A DNA stretch of 64,000 nt from Pseudomonas graminis (GTDB lineage: Bacteria; Pseudomonadota; Gammaproteobacteria; Pseudomonadales; Pseudomonadaceae): NCBI RefSeq assembly GCF_001705435.1, contig NZ_MDEN01000053.1, positions 1 through 64,000 of the forward strand, in the 5' to 3' direction. The notes beneath the pieces were generated by a model, which saw only the letters and a program-made list of their open reading frames with translations, ran no database searches and had not been told where the DNA came from. Each line of letters begins with the position of its first letter. Position 1 is the stretch's first letter. Below are positions 46,898 through 56,628 of this stretch, piece by piece. Both the position numbers and the translations under genes were made by a program.

Positions 46898-49191
46898 GTT
46901 AGCGTGACCTCAACGATCGCAGCCGGAACGACCAGAAGATCCCTGCGTTTTAGCTCTAGCTTGGATTGCAACCATGTCAGACCTTCGTGAATGTAAGCAG
47001 GCACCACTAGCTGAGAAAATTGCGGGTCACCCAGCACTTCTAGGGCGAACTCAGCCTTATCGCCAGTTCGAAGCTTTTCGAAAAGCACTGCCCCCAGGGC
47101 TTCGGACGAGTCGGCATTTTGTATGGCTTCTCTGAACGCCCGCAGCAGCCCCCGTCCTGGCTTCCCAGCGAAATGCTCAATGTTGCTGAGCACCAGGCTG
47201 TCCTCAAAGGTATTGGGCAACGCTTCGGATTCTTCCGCTGTTCTGGGGAGGCGGATCATCACAGGGGTTTGGTAGGCAATTCTGATCGAGTACAGAACAT
47301 CAATCTCTTGCACCTTTTGCTCGATGTCCAAGTCGAGCAACGTGTCCACGTCGTGCCCAAGACCCGCAACCCTCATCCAGTGGCGTATGGTGGGATTATT
47401 AGTGATCTGTTCATTACCCCTTGCCACTGGAAGGGCCGCTCTTGCTTTGCCGGCGTCCAGATCAGTGATTACCAGCGTTGCAATACCCAAAGCGTCGATC
47501 AAAGGTCTCAGGCGATGGGCGTGGCTACCTCCTATGTCGAGAATGGTGATGTAGCACTGGTCTAAAAACTTGAAATGTTTGCGCAGAAAGTGAGGCAGGA
47601 TCATCCGTTCCGCAGCCCCTTCCACCAGAATTACGGCATCAGCAAAAAAAAGATCTGCATGGTGTGCCCGCAAGTACCGTGTGACGAATTCCTTTGTTTT
47701 CCCCGCTTGGCCGAACACGGTGCTTAGGTTGGAGACCGTCGACACGGGGATTGGAATGTCCGCCATACCTGAGGGCAGGCGCCGGAAGTACCGCAGATGC
47801 TCGTACTCTATCTCGTGCGCGACGTGGCTTGAGTGCGAGCTAACGACGAGCTGAGTTCTAAGATTGGGGAATTCTTCAAGCAGGGGATCGTTGCACAGCA
47901 CGTGGTACGCATGTTTTATGAAAGCCTGCTGCACCTGCACGTGAAGGTGCGCCTCCGGCTCCTCAACCAGCACCAGATGAATGGGCTCGACTCCGACGCT
48001 ACTTCGCTCATCAGGAGTGCGGTATTTTTTCAACCAGTCGTCACGGAACGCCATTAGCCTAAAGATCATGGAGATGAGGTTTTGGTAACCAAGCCCATTC
48101 GAGGTTTCGGGAAGGCTGAGGCGCGGCTCATTTGGCGCGCCGGCTACCGAATCCAGCTCAAAGAGTACGGCCGCCTCGTGATCCAGGCCGTCGGTTGGCG
48201 CGAGGCGTGTGGCAACTTTGATACTTGGGTCACTGTTGTTTGGATATCCAAGGCCCGCAACCTCCCTCAGCGCTGGGGCAAAGCTCGTAGTAAGCCTCAT
48301 GTCAAAAGCACTCTGAGCGGCTTCAATTGCCCTTAACGCTTCTAGATCCGAGACATCCGGGCTATCACCCGGGTCGAGGTGGCGACGGTAGTAAGTACGT
48401 AGCTGCTCAGAAAGCTTTCTGCCGCCGCCAGGCTTGCTTTCGTCCTGACCTTCATCTGCGCTGTCTCCGAATCCTCGCTGCGCGTTGATTTCGTGCACGC
48501 GGATGAGGTTTAGAAGCGGGTTTCGTTCAAGCGGGACTGCAGTGTCCGTCAACGGCTGGAGGCTGGCTGTTTTGGTCTGGGCATTCGGCGGCGAAAGCCT
48601 ACTTGGGTCAAGCCTGTACCAGCGCACCTTGAAAGCCTTAACCAGGCGCCTGTTGAGATAATCATGAAGATTTTGCGGCCAAAGCTGCAGTGTCGGTCGT
48701 ATTTGCCCATCTGCAGATTGGATGTGTATTTCCTGAAGCAGCGTTGCGACACGGGCGCGTTCTTTCCTGTAGTCGGAATAGAGCGTGGGGAGGTCATCGG
48801 GTTCCAACCGAAACCTCATCCCCACCATGCCCCCAGACCAGGAAAAATTGGGGATGAGGTCGCGGATATGGTGAAGTTCGCCAGGTGATGCTTGTATCCA
48901 GACGTCGAGTGTCGGAAGCCAGCTCGCCCATTCGTTGCCTTCAGGGATCGCGAAGCTTTCATCGGCATCCTCCCAACCGCGCCCGATCGCGTCCAAAGTG
49001 GCGATGTGGCACAGAGTCAAATCTTGGAGCCGGAATGTGGAAGGCTTCACAAGGAATTTACGCAAGGCCAGCATCGCGGAGGATTTGCCGCTGTTGTTTG
49101 CCCCAACTAACAAAGTCGTTTCGGCGGCAAGGTCAATTCGAACGGACATCAGCTTGCGGAAGTTCGCAAGTTCCAAGTGCTGGATACGCAT
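46894..49191 (-). CDS. OLD-family ATP-dependent nuclease with Toprim domain (Gabija GajA-like)
   Basis: A 765-residue protein with an N-terminal ABC-type ATPase: Walker A GANNSGKSS near 30-38, signature-like SNGLGYQNLI near 364-373, Walker B LVLVEEPEAHLH near 406-417 and H-loop VVSSHSSHVA near 449-458. A C-terminal Toprim domain has VILVEGAAE near 520-528, DIGGSH near 552-557 and ITDLDAG near 576-582, the metal-binding acidic cluster. I chose the ATG at 49191, with aaggac upstream, which starts the family MRIQHLELANFR. The frame extends to 49212. It is the upstream partner of the UvrD-like helicase. Longer than typical GajA (about 580 residues), with an extended middle at 190-290. Confidence 0.85.
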   Translation of the reverse strand: MRIQHLELANFRKLMSVRIDLAAETTLLVGANNSGKSSAMLALRKFLVKPSTFRLQDLTLCHIATLDAIGRGWEDADESFAIPEGNEWASWLPTLDVWIQASPGELHHIRDLIPNFSWSGGMVGMRFRLEPDDLPTLYSDYRKERARVATLLQEIHIQSADGQIRPTLQLWPQNLHDYLNRRLVKAFKVRWYRLDPSRLSPPNAQTKTASLQPLTDTAVPLERNPLLNLIRVHEINAQRGFGDSADEGQDESKPGGGRKLSEQLRTYYRRHLDPGDSPDVSDLEALRAIEAAQSAFDMRLTTSFAPALREVAGLGYPNNSDPSIKVATRLAPTDGLDHEAAVLFELDSVAGAPNEPRLSLPETSNGLGYQNLISMIFRLMAFRDDWLKKYRTPDERSSVGVEPIHLVLVEEPEAHLHVQVQQAFIKHAYHVLCNDPLLEEFPNLRTQLVVSSHSSHVAHEIEYEHLRYFRRLPSGMADIPIPVSTVSNLSTVFGQAGKTKEFVTRYLRAHHADLFFADAVILVEGAAERMILPHFLRKHFKFLDQCYITILDIGGSHAHRLRPLIDALGIATLVITDLDAGKARAALPVARGNEQITNNPTIRHWMRVAGLGHDVDTLLDLDIEQKVQEIDVLYSIRIAYQTPVMIRLPRTAEESEALPNTFEDSLVLSNIEHFAGKPGRGLLRAFREAIQNADSSEALGAVLFEKLRTGDKAEFALEVLGDPQFSQLVVPAYIHEGLTWLQSKLELKRRDLLVVPAAIVEVTLT

Positions 49192-49212
49192 AGTTTCGTC
49201 CTTGATGGGCAT

Positions 49213-49794
49213 CCGCTGGCAGGGCGCCAGCTCGGGTTAGGGGACTCTAGCCCAGTGTGCGAAAGACACCAACTGCTCAAGTGAGGTCGGCGATCGTTCC
49301 TATCACCGCGGCTCCGCCAGGCGCATGGCTGATGAAAACCTGAATTACGATCGCATAGCTGGGGTAGGGGAGAGACACCGCAGTGTTTAGCCAACACGTC
49401 TAATGGCGTTCTGCATGCCCGGTCAGAACATGGAAAAGTTGCGTCAATTGTCGGAGAGTCGGCGGTCTGACGCCATTCATTCCTGGTAACCCAGCATCTG
49501 TGGGCATACGGCCGTCCCGGTCGTTTCGGATCGGGGCTTCTGTTAAAGAACAATATCGGCTCGCTATCTATTTGCGTGACGACTTCAACGTAAAGCGGGT
49601 ACCGCAGGTTGATTGTTGACTGCGCCTCTTGCTCGCATGCGCGATGCGCGATGCGCGATCCGCAGTCGCCTAGTTTGTGCCTGCCGACAGCCTGTTTTTG
49701 CGACGGTACTGTGCCATAATTTTCGGCTGGACTCGGTGTGGTGCCGTCCATTCCATGTGGTCTCGGTTCACAGGCATTTTGAAGGAAAATACAA
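49213..49794. other. divergent intergenic region between the OLD/UvrD pair and an unknown operon
   Basis: It should hold promoters for both divergent operons. A triple repeat of gcgatgc occurs near 49633-49660. A long minus-strand frame (49149-49838) overlaps the start of two good genes and has no domain character, so I reject it. Confidence 0.4.
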
Positions 49795-50217
49795 ATGGCG
49801 ATTTCACAGGAAATCAAAGACGCGATCCATAGCATCACCTTGGAGTACTGGGCTGCTCACAGCCGACCGCTTTTGCTCAGCAATCTGCCCCCGTTGGTTG
49901 AAGCCCAAGTAACGAACTACAAGAATATGCTGGAAAAGCGCACCCTCAAAAGCGTGATCAAGGAGGTCGCAGCTGAAGGCCAGGTAAGGCTTGTGATGCA
50001 TCCAACCCACAAAGCCAAGGTCGGCGTTGTGCCTACTTCAGCCGTATACGAGTTTGAAGAGGAGGCGCGACCGGCGCCCGCGAAAGACTCTGACACCTCC
50101 AAACCTCGGGAAGATGAACCGGTGCTGTTGTTGTTACGCGCGCTTGCGCGGTTGTCGCCCGAAGAGCTAGAGAAGGTAAATATTCCGGTTGCTGTCCTCG
50201 TTAAGCTGCTGAAATAA
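49795..50217 (+). CDS. unknown protein A of a two-gene operon
   Basis: A 140-residue protein with a good ribosome site (gaaggaaa) before its ATG. The N-terminal half (about 1-85) is compact alpha/beta and reads like a winged-helix domain: LEYWAAHSRPLLLSNLPPLV, then TLKSVIKEVAAEGQVRLVMH, then VGVVPTSAVYEF. A charged linker (about 88-108, rich in Glu, Lys and Pro) leads to a short C-terminal helix pair (VLLLLRALARLSPEELEKV). I do not recognise the family. The next gene starts one base after its stop, so they form one operon. Neighbours on both sides are defence systems, so a defence or regulatory role is possible, by context only. Confidence 0.75.
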   Translation: MAISQEIKDAIHSITLEYWAAHSRPLLLSNLPPLVEAQVTNYKNMLEKRTLKSVIKEVAAEGQVRLVMHPTHKAKVGVVPTSAVYEFEEEARPAPAKDSDTSKPREDEPVLLLLRALARLSPEELEKVNIPVAVLVKLLK

Positions 50218-50218
50218 C

Positions 50219-51055
50219 ATGCGGGTGACCGTTGTCTTGGTTAGTGACGACCAAAACGCCTGTGACCTCTTCAACAAGCATCAAGAGGCACTGATACCGC
50301 AGAGCTTGCGCAAGCATGAGCGTGTCAGGGACTGGGGATTTGAATTCGTCATGAGCGTCTTTAATCCGACGCGGGCGACCGTTCAAATTCAAGATCACGT
50401 ACTGCGCGTCTCAAAAAAATCTGACATCGTTGCGCTGCTCGTCGATACGGCGTGGCAGGCCAAGATATCCCACGCGACGATATCCTGCTTTGTGGGTCAT
50501 GTAGATTTCAATCCACACGCGACCAATTACAAAAACCTGATACAGGCGAAGCTCACCAAGCTCGTCAGGCACTTGGCCCTGCTGGCGACCCTCATGTCAA
50601 AAGCAGGTAGTCGCAACGCACTTCTGCTGCCGCTTCGCAATTTTATTGCGGATGAAATTGACGAGCTCCAGGAGATTTTCCGGGCGCGCGCGCTAGATTC
50701 TGATTTTCTGATAGACCTGGAGCTGTTAATCGCCAGAATCAATGCCCGCAAACGACCGCGCCGGCGCATCAACGATGAAAAAACCTACTTCATCGACGAC
50801 CAGGAAAGGCTTTTCGATTACGGAATGGAGCGGCACTCCAAAGTGGCGACTGGCGAGCCACACAACTCTCTATGTGTCCTGAACGGGCACTTTAGGTTTG
50901 GATGGAGAATCCCTACCGACCAGCATTACAACGTCACGAAAGAGGCGGGGGTGTTTACCAAAATATCGGGGATGTTTTTGGACTGTCATGACGTCCTTGC
51001 TGAGGTGAAGGAGCGATCACACCTAAACATGTTTCCTAACGACTACTATGGATGA
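50219..51055 (+). CDS. unknown protein B of a two-gene operon
   Basis: A 278-residue soluble protein, start ATG one base after the stop of the preceding gene. The N-terminus (MRVTVVLVSDDQNACDLFNK) resembles the first strand and helix of a Rossmann-like or NYN/PIN-like fold. The middle has a long helix (LIQAKLTKLVRHLALLATLM) and a very basic segment (INARKRPRRRIND near 180-192). The C-terminal part is beta-rich (SLCVLNGHFRFGWRIPTD) and ends in a His/Asp-containing segment. I cannot assign a family. A strong terminator closes the operon at 51071. The acidic N-terminal residues plus a basic patch would suit a nucleic-acid enzyme, but this is inference. Confidence 0.75.
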   Translation: MRVTVVLVSDDQNACDLFNKHQEALIPQSLRKHERVRDWGFEFVMSVFNPTRATVQIQDHVLRVSKKSDIVALLVDTAWQAKISHATISCFVGHVDFNPHATNYKNLIQAKLTKLVRHLALLATLMSKAGSRNALLLPLRNFIADEIDELQEIFRARALDSDFLIDLELLIARINARKRPRRRINDEKTYFIDDQERLFDYGMERHSKVATGEPHNSLCVLNGHFRFGWRIPTDQHYNVTKEAGVFTKISGMFLDCHDVLAEVKERSHLNMFPNDYYG

Positions 51056-51070
51056 GGTCGCCTGATACGA

Positions 51071-51109
51071 AAAAGCGGGCTCGGCACACTGACCGAGACC
51101 CGCTTTTCT
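51071..51109 (+). terminator. intrinsic terminator closing the unknown two-gene operon
   Basis: The stem aaagcgggctcgg pairs with ccgagacccgctttt across a loop of about eight bases and ends in T-rich sequence. It lies about 15 bp after the stop of the 50219 gene. Strong Rho-independent terminator; the A-run on the left makes it possibly bidirectional. Confidence 0.9.
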
Positions 51110-52115
51110 CGCGTTATCTCACCATGCTTACCCATCGCTGAACGCAGTAGAAAGTGATAGCCGCTCTGATACCTAAAGGTTCTGGCGACGTTCCCAGCTA
51201 CGGACGATCACAATGCCTAACCAGAGTCCAGTTTTTCATGGAGTCCCCAGTCGGGGCGAAGAGGTTGGTAGATAACCTGGGCACAGTATACGTGATCTCG
51301 ACTTAAAAGTGTGTACGTCTGATCAATCGCCGGTCAGCGATCTGCATGCCAGCAAGCGCCTGCGGGCCCGGAATCAGGAGGGGAGGCGCTGTGGATGACC
51401 AGTGTGCCAGCGCGTGCCGACTTAGCACGCGCAGCTCCAGCAGACGAAACGGCGGGCAAAAGGCAGTGGTCGGCGCAGACCTCATCGTCGCCTAGGTTTC
51501 CACTAGCCTGTCTTAGCAAGCCCCGCCCCGCGGAGCTCCAATTGTCCCAATCTGGCAATCGCGCAACCCCTCAAAGCGTGGCCTAATCTGTAGATCAAAC
51601 CATTTCATACCCAGATCCGCCGGTCATTGATGATCTGTCAGCTCCTGCCGGCAAGCGTCTGAACCATGCAGATTGTTGACGGTGAGGTGCTATGAGGGGA
51701 GGGCATGGCTCCACGGTGCTAGTGCGGTGTCGGTGGCGGCTGGCGGCTGGCGACTCGGATCGGCCCGTTGCACCGTCTAAGGCAATACTCAAGACAATCT
51801 TCCGGCTGCCTTGACTGCCATGTTCTCGCTGTCTTGTTCATCGGCTAAGGACTATACCCCGGACGATTCAGCGCCATCTTATAAACTCGCATCGACTAGA
51901 TTATAGCGATGGCTTTTTGCGACCATTAATCAAGTTGGTGTTAGCATACCCTTCCTGATCGGACAGGAGCTGTCTGTATATACAGTGTCGCAATAATGGT
52001 TTAGACCTTCTAGCTCAGCCATCTAGTGCTATGCGTCGGGGTTTTCGGTTAAGCAAGAGCTCGTCGTGCTAGAGGAGCCGCCGATCAGGGATGCAAACTC
52101 AACATTGGAATGTGT
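51110..52115. other. long non-coding gap before the ABC-three-component operon
   Basis: About 1 kb with no supported gene. Two stretches (about 51315-51440 and 51610-51760) share short words such as gccggtca and gccggcaagcg/gccagcaagcg, and may be decayed copies of one sequence. No tRNA or other RNA gene is apparent. The right end becomes AT-richer (about 51890-52030), where the promoter of the next operon should be. Confidence 0.35.
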
Positions 52116-53336
52116 ATGGACACGATGAAGCCTGAGAGTCGGCCGCTTACCGGCGACGCGCCCCTGCCGTTCGATGCAACGCTCCTGTTCAAAGCGCTTC
52201 AGTACCAACTGCTTGTAGCGGTTGAATACTGTTACGACTTGGCGCCTGAAGAATCTCTGTGGCTTGAGATGATGGGAGACGTCACAGTTCCTGGCCGAGT
52301 CCAGACAGAGGTGAAGCTGCACACCCAGAAACTTACTGACGGCCATGTCAACTTCTGGAACACCGTCAAAAATTGGCTCCATGAAAACTTTGACCGAACC
52401 TCTTTCAAAAGCCTGATATTGCTGACGACTCAGGAATTCGGAGCTCTCACGCTGCTCAAGGACTGGAACACGGCTAATGCAGCAGCGCGGTTAGTTATCA
52501 TGGAAAGTATCGTGGCGCCGTCCCAGCAGGGTACGGATACGAAGGCAGAAAACGAATCCGTCGCCGAATCAAGCGCTGACGGGGTCTCGAAATCAAAATC
52601 TCTCCAACAGTATGTAATGGCTTCAGAGCGGCGTCCCGCATTGATGGAGGTGCTGGAGCGGATGCACATTACGACAGGGGCCGACTCATTCGAGAAACGT
52701 CTTCAGGCATACGAGACTCGGCATCTCAAGCCTATCCGCCCTTCCAAGTGTCAGCAGTTCATCTACGAACTGTTAGGGTTCATGGGCAGCCCTGACCTTT
52801 TGATCGGTGGGTGGAGGATCACGCACCAAGCATTTACTGACAAACTGTCGGAGCTTACTCATCGATACATGAGGCACCCTAAAACCTTCCCGGCAGTCGA
52901 TATAAATGTGCTGAAAAATAGCATCGATATCGAGGAAATTCGCCCCATGCCATTTGCTCAAAAGATCGTGGAGATAGGCGGGGAAAGCACCCTGAGAAGA
53001 GCCGCGCTGCATCGGGTGGTTGCCCACACCACGATCTCGGATCTCTACGCAGATGGCGTGCTGTTCAAGTCGATGGTGGATCTTTACTTGGGCAACCACC
53101 TGACACAGCACCAATATGGCCGTGAACTGGCAATGCTCAGTTGTAAGGGGGTGACTTGCGCAACCGCCCTCAGTACCCACTCCATGAAGTTCTTTCTGGA
53201 GCGAAACAGCCTGCCAGTTGAGCCGTTTTGTGGCTTAGAAAACACAATGCCCGAATTTCGCAATGGCGTTTACCACATGCTTGCAGGAGAACAGCCGGAA
53301 GACAAGGATGAAGAGTTTCACTGGAGGCTTTGGTAA
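52116..53336 (+). CDS. ABC-three-component effector with dsDNA-nuclease-like (PD-(D/E)XK) domain
   Basis: A protein of about 406 residues, first gene of a three-gene operon. The N-terminal region reads LLFKALQYQLLVAVEYCYDL, then LWLEMMGDVTV and QTEVKLH. This gives E, D and E-x-K in the order expected for the dsDNA-nuclease (DUF4297/Cap4-like) branch of PD-(D/E)XK enzymes. The segment TDGHVNFWNTVKNWL follows. The C-terminal 200 residues should hold the part that docks to the middle component. Starts at 52110 (GTG), 52116 and 52125 are possible. Its stop shares one base with the next start. Function in phage defence is inferred from the known ABC-three-component gene layout. Confidence 0.75.
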   Translation: MDTMKPESRPLTGDAPLPFDATLLFKALQYQLLVAVEYCYDLAPEESLWLEMMGDVTVPGRVQTEVKLHTQKLTDGHVNFWNTVKNWLHENFDRTSFKSLILLTTQEFGALTLLKDWNTANAAARLVIMESIVAPSQQGTDTKAENESVAESSADGVSKSKSLQQYVMASERRPALMEVLERMHITTGADSFEKRLQAYETRHLKPIRPSKCQQFIYELLGFMGSPDLLIGGWRITHQAFTDKLSELTHRYMRHPKTFPAVDINVLKNSIDIEEIRPMPFAQKIVEIGGESTLRRAALHRVVAHTTISDLYADGVLFKSMVDLYLGNHLTQHQYGRELAMLSCKGVTCATALSTHSMKFFLERNSLPVEPFCGLENTMPEFRNGVYHMLAGEQPEDKDEEFHWRLW

Positions 53337-53797
53337 TGGGCTCTCAGGTCTCCGATCACCTGTACACCTTGCACCGCACTCCCTTTGCGCTGTCGCCCGT
53401 GATCCAGAGCTTTTACGAGCATTGGGAGCCGATCGAGAAGGATATTCTGCTCAGTTATCTAATTCTTCCCTTGGTCACCTACAAGCCCATGCATGGGTTT
53501 CTCAAGTGGGCTAAGCGAGACAGCAGTGTCCGAACCATGGCCTCAGATCCTGCGAGGCTAGTGGGCCTCGCCATGCGTGTAGAAGAATTTAAGCCAATCA
53601 CCAATGCCGCATTGCTTATCCTGGCTGCCGAGAAAAGCTTGGAGATTACAAGCGAGCTGTCAATTCACTCACTTGCGAAACCTCGCTCAATCAATGCAGA
53701 CAAGTCGCTGGTGAAGTACAGCCAAAAGCTGGCCATGGTGCTGTCCGGTGAAAATGTTGTTTCCATTTACAGGATGTTGGGACTCAAATCGCTATGA
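53336..53797 (+). CDS. ABC-three-component system middle component
   Basis: A 153-residue protein. [22 protein letters not shown], then [18 protein letters not shown] near 38-55, and [17 protein letters not shown] near 86-102, match the middle-component families (bulky helix, ILPLVL-type strand, then a winged-helix-like tail). The ATG at 53336 overlaps the upstream stop by one base, and its own stop overlaps the ATPase start by four bases (ATGA). The known role is to bridge effector and ATPase. The family match is by eye. Confidence 0.8.
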   Translation: MGSQVSDHLYTLHRTPFALSPVIQSFYEHWEPIEKDILLSYLILPLVTYKPMHGFLKWAKRDSSVRTMASDPARLVGLAMRVEEFKPITNAALLILAAEKSLEITSELSIHSLAKPRSINADKSLVKYSQKLAMVLSGENVVSIYRMLGLKSL

Positions 53798-55797
53798 AGT
53801 GTTATGTAGAGTACATCGGCGTTGTAGATAAAAAGCACGACGTCCATCACGTCCCTTTCAAGCCTGGTCTTAACATTGTCACGGGCAGATCGTCCAAGGG
53901 TAAGAGCGCGATCCTCGACATCTTTGATTACTGCCTGGGCAGCTCCGAGGACACGATCCCCGAAGGCATCATCACGGATCGTGCAAAGTATTTCTTTACA
54001 GTGCTGCGTTTTCCAACGGTCTCTGTCGTGACTGGACGGATGGCAGCAGGCAATACCTGCTTCCTGCGTGAGGTTTCCGGGCCCGCGGTGGACGATATGC
54101 TAGAGCTGATCGAGGACGTGGATACCTTCTTCGCTCAGAATTTCTTCCAGCACAAGGATGCCTTTCTCAAGAGCCTTGGACGCTATTTCGGTGTGACGTT
54201 GCAAAACATCGACACTGATCCTCTTCACAAGGAAATGACTGGCAAGTGGAGTGCAACGCCTTCAGTACGCAGCTTCGCATCATTCATGTTGCAGCATCAG
54301 AATTTGGTCGCTAACCGGCACGCGGTCTTCTACCGGTTCGAGGAGAAGCGCAAACGCGATCAGGCGATTGATCAGTTTAAGATCTTCATGGATATCGTTG
54401 GGGAGGATTACTTCGACCTTGCGAAGCTGCGCACCGAGGCGCTGTATGAACTCAAACGGGCGGAGGCGCAGATACCCAAGCAAGATAAGATCAAGGAAGG
54501 GTACCTGGCCGAGTTTGCGCTCTTGCTTAAAGAGTACGAAGCTCTGGCGGGCCAGCCACTGACCGAGCTCAAGCCTGGGCAGATCTGGACGAAGCCTAAA
54601 TCAGCCCTTGAACACCTCACCGGCATATCTGTGAGAGTCGATGGGCTTTCAAATGCATTTGATGACAGACGGACTCACCTGCGTGCCCAGAAAGCTGAGC
54701 TGATGTCCATCATTCAGAAGGCGCTCAACACCCGTTACCTGCTAAAGGTTTCTACCGAACAAGCATCTGGTTTCGCTGAATCCCTGACCGCATTGCCCAT
54801 TCCTTCAGCGACAAATCTGGAGCATGCGGCGTGCCCCGTGTGCGCTTCCCAGTCTGATGTTGCTGAGGACGAGGCCAACAAGTTGTCGGCAGCGATCCAC
54901 TGGTTGAACGGGGAGCTCAAAGTTTCAAGCTACGCCCGGGAAGGCTTTGGTGAAGAACGGCGCAAGATTGACAGTGAACTCAAAGGGCACCGGAAGGAGC
55001 TAGCGGCGATTGAGATCGCACTGAAGCCTCTAGACGATGAAGCGGATCGACTATTGAGATCAAAGTCTGTCGATGCTGCAGCGCAGAAAGCAAAGCTCAA
55101 GCTTGAGCTGGCAATAGAGCGGTGTATCGCTAATCCTCCTTCCGAAGCCCGAGGAATGGTCGAGTTTTGGCAGAAAGAAGTTGAACGATTTGACGAGCAG
55201 ATGGCCCAGTATGACGTTGAATCGAAGCTTTGGGCGCTGCAGAACGACATCAACAGAACGATGAAGTACTTGGGGAAAGACTTCGATTTCGAAGACTCGT
55301 ATAAATCTGGTTCATTGAAATTTGACGTGGAAACCTTCGACCTTTGGCATGAAAGGCCGATCGAAGGTGGGCGCGTGAAAAAAGTTTATTTACGGTCGAT
55401 GGGAAGTGGCGCCAATTGGCTGTACTCGCATCTGACCCTTTTTATGGCCTTACATTACCAGTTTGCTGCACACCCAAAATGCAAGGTGCCACCGATCCTG
55501 TTTCTCGATCAACCTACGCAGGTGTATTTTCCATCCACCGACGATGCTAACGCGTTCGTCGCTGACGAGCTGCGTGGGGATAGGAAGACCACCAAAACAG
55601 TCGACGAGGACGTGAGCGCTGTTTCGAGAATGTTTAGTAACCTCGCAAAGTTCTGTGATGTCACTTTTAAGGAAACAGGGGTGATTCCGCAGATCATCGT
55701 ATGCGATCACGCCGATAATTTGCCTTTGAAGGGCAACTATGTGTTCGAGACCTTCGTTCGTAGGCGGTGGAGAACGCACGGGCTGATCGCGGAGTAA
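53794..55797 (+). CDS. DUF3732 ABC/SMC-like ATPase of an ABC-three-component system
   Basis: A 667-residue ATPase. A short N-terminal strand region ([20 protein letters not shown]) leads to Walker [13 protein letters not shown] near 30-41, followed by DIFDYCLGS, typical of DUF3732. A coiled-coil arm spans about 205-500 with a zinc-hook-like CPVC at 347-350. The Walker B end [12 protein letters not shown] is near 569-580, and a late [10 protein letters not shown] near 634-643 fits an H-loop. The third gene of the operon, coupled by ATGA overlap. It probably senses or holds DNA and controls the nuclease in the first gene (inference from family). Confidence 0.85.
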   Translation: MKCYVEYIGVVDKKHDVHHVPFKPGLNIVTGRSSKGKSAILDIFDYCLGSSEDTIPEGIITDRAKYFFTVLRFPTVSVVTGRMAAGNTCFLREVSGPAVDDMLELIEDVDTFFAQNFFQHKDAFLKSLGRYFGVTLQNIDTDPLHKEMTGKWSATPSVRSFASFMLQHQNLVANRHAVFYRFEEKRKRDQAIDQFKIFMDIVGEDYFDLAKLRTEALYELKRAEAQIPKQDKIKEGYLAEFALLLKEYEALAGQPLTELKPGQIWTKPKSALEHLTGISVRVDGLSNAFDDRRTHLRAQKAELMSIIQKALNTRYLLKVSTEQASGFAESLTALPIPSATNLEHAACPVCASQSDVAEDEANKLSAAIHWLNGELKVSSYAREGFGEERRKIDSELKGHRKELAAIEIALKPLDDEADRLLRSKSVDAAAQKAKLKLELAIERCIANPPSEARGMVEFWQKEVERFDEQMAQYDVESKLWALQNDINRTMKYLGKDFDFEDSYKSGSLKFDVETFDLWHERPIEGGRVKKVYLRSMGSGANWLYSHLTLFMALHYQFAAHPKCKVPPILFLDQPTQVYFPSTDDANAFVADELRGDRKTTKTVDEDVSAVSRMFSNLAKFCDVTFKETGVIPQIIVCDHADNLPLKGNYVFETFVRRRWRTHGLIAE

Positions 55798-56628
55798 TTC
55801 GGGTAACCCCCGGTGATTGTACCCATGGCGAGCCTCACTCACTGTCTCGGAACGTCGCTTTGAGACTTCGTGATCTACCGTCGAGCGGGGGCAAAACAAA
55901 CGTCTTTGCAGGAAAGCGGATAGCGGGCAACTCGATCAGCTTTGAGTGGGCGCCATCGGCGCTCACGGGGCTTGGGACTTGGACTTTGGACATTGGCATT
56001 GGGCGTTGTGTGTTGGGCGTTGGGCGTTGGGATGTTGGGATGTTGGACTTGGAGCGTGGAAGCACTACGACTTTGCCGTCATCGGATACGTGCTCAAAGC
56101 AACAGGTGTGGTATCGGATAGTCCTTTCACTTGGTTTGTATCTGCTGCTGAAGTTGTCGTGCAGAGGCTAATATGACTTCAGCGGCCGATGGCCTGCTGC
56201 CTTACGAACTAGTCCGCGTGGAGCGACATCTGACCTTGTCCAGCCTTGGCGTGCTCCAGCACGATGACCGACCAGGATCGTGGGCTTGGGTAAGCGCTGG
56301 TGAACTTGAAGCTCAGGAGCGCAGGCTGTTCGTAGTCGACCATACCCACTGAGCGACCTTTTTTTGGGTAGCATGGAACGGAGGCTCGATGGCAAATGGG
56401 CCGCATGCGAGGAGCGCTGGGTGTCCCAACTTGTCGCAATGTGTTGCCCCTGAGGAGAGGTATATAAAGGTATCTGTACCTCTGTACCTCTGTTCCTTGG
56501 TCTCTAGGAATTATGCCGAGATTGAATGAACGTTCCACAGCTGGTGCAGGCAAACAGGTGGCCTAAAAAAGGCTGCGCTGTCGGCCGCGGCGCGCACGTG
56601 CGCCTCGGGGTTGAGAGATGTTGGCGCT
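55798..56628. other. intergenic region with heptamer repeat, before the recombinase module
   Basis: Between convergent operons. I see no gene. It contains a degenerate tandem heptamer array at 55972-56055 (listed separately) and a short ctgtacct repeat near 56475-56500. This edge of the recombinase module may carry sites used in transposition. Confidence 0.45.
55972..56055 (+). repeat. degenerate heptameric tandem repeat (TTGG-based)
   Basis: About twelve units of 6-8 bases, mostly TTGGnnn (ttgggac, ttggact, ttggaca, ttggcat, ttgggcg twice, ttgggatg twice, ttggact, ttggagc). It is not coding in any convincing frame. It lies beyond the 3' end of the recombinase block. Possible roles are a recombinase or protein binding array, or a relic microsatellite. 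Confidence 0.75.

Noticed and set aside
49149..49838. 229-residue minus-strand frame between the OLD gene and the unknown operon
   Set aside because: It overlaps the starts of two good genes, has no domain or ribosome site, and has low-complexity composition.
51303..51800. Several short frames in the gap before the ABC-three-component operon
   Set aside because: None has a ribosome site, domain or consistent codon use, and they overlap each other on both strands.
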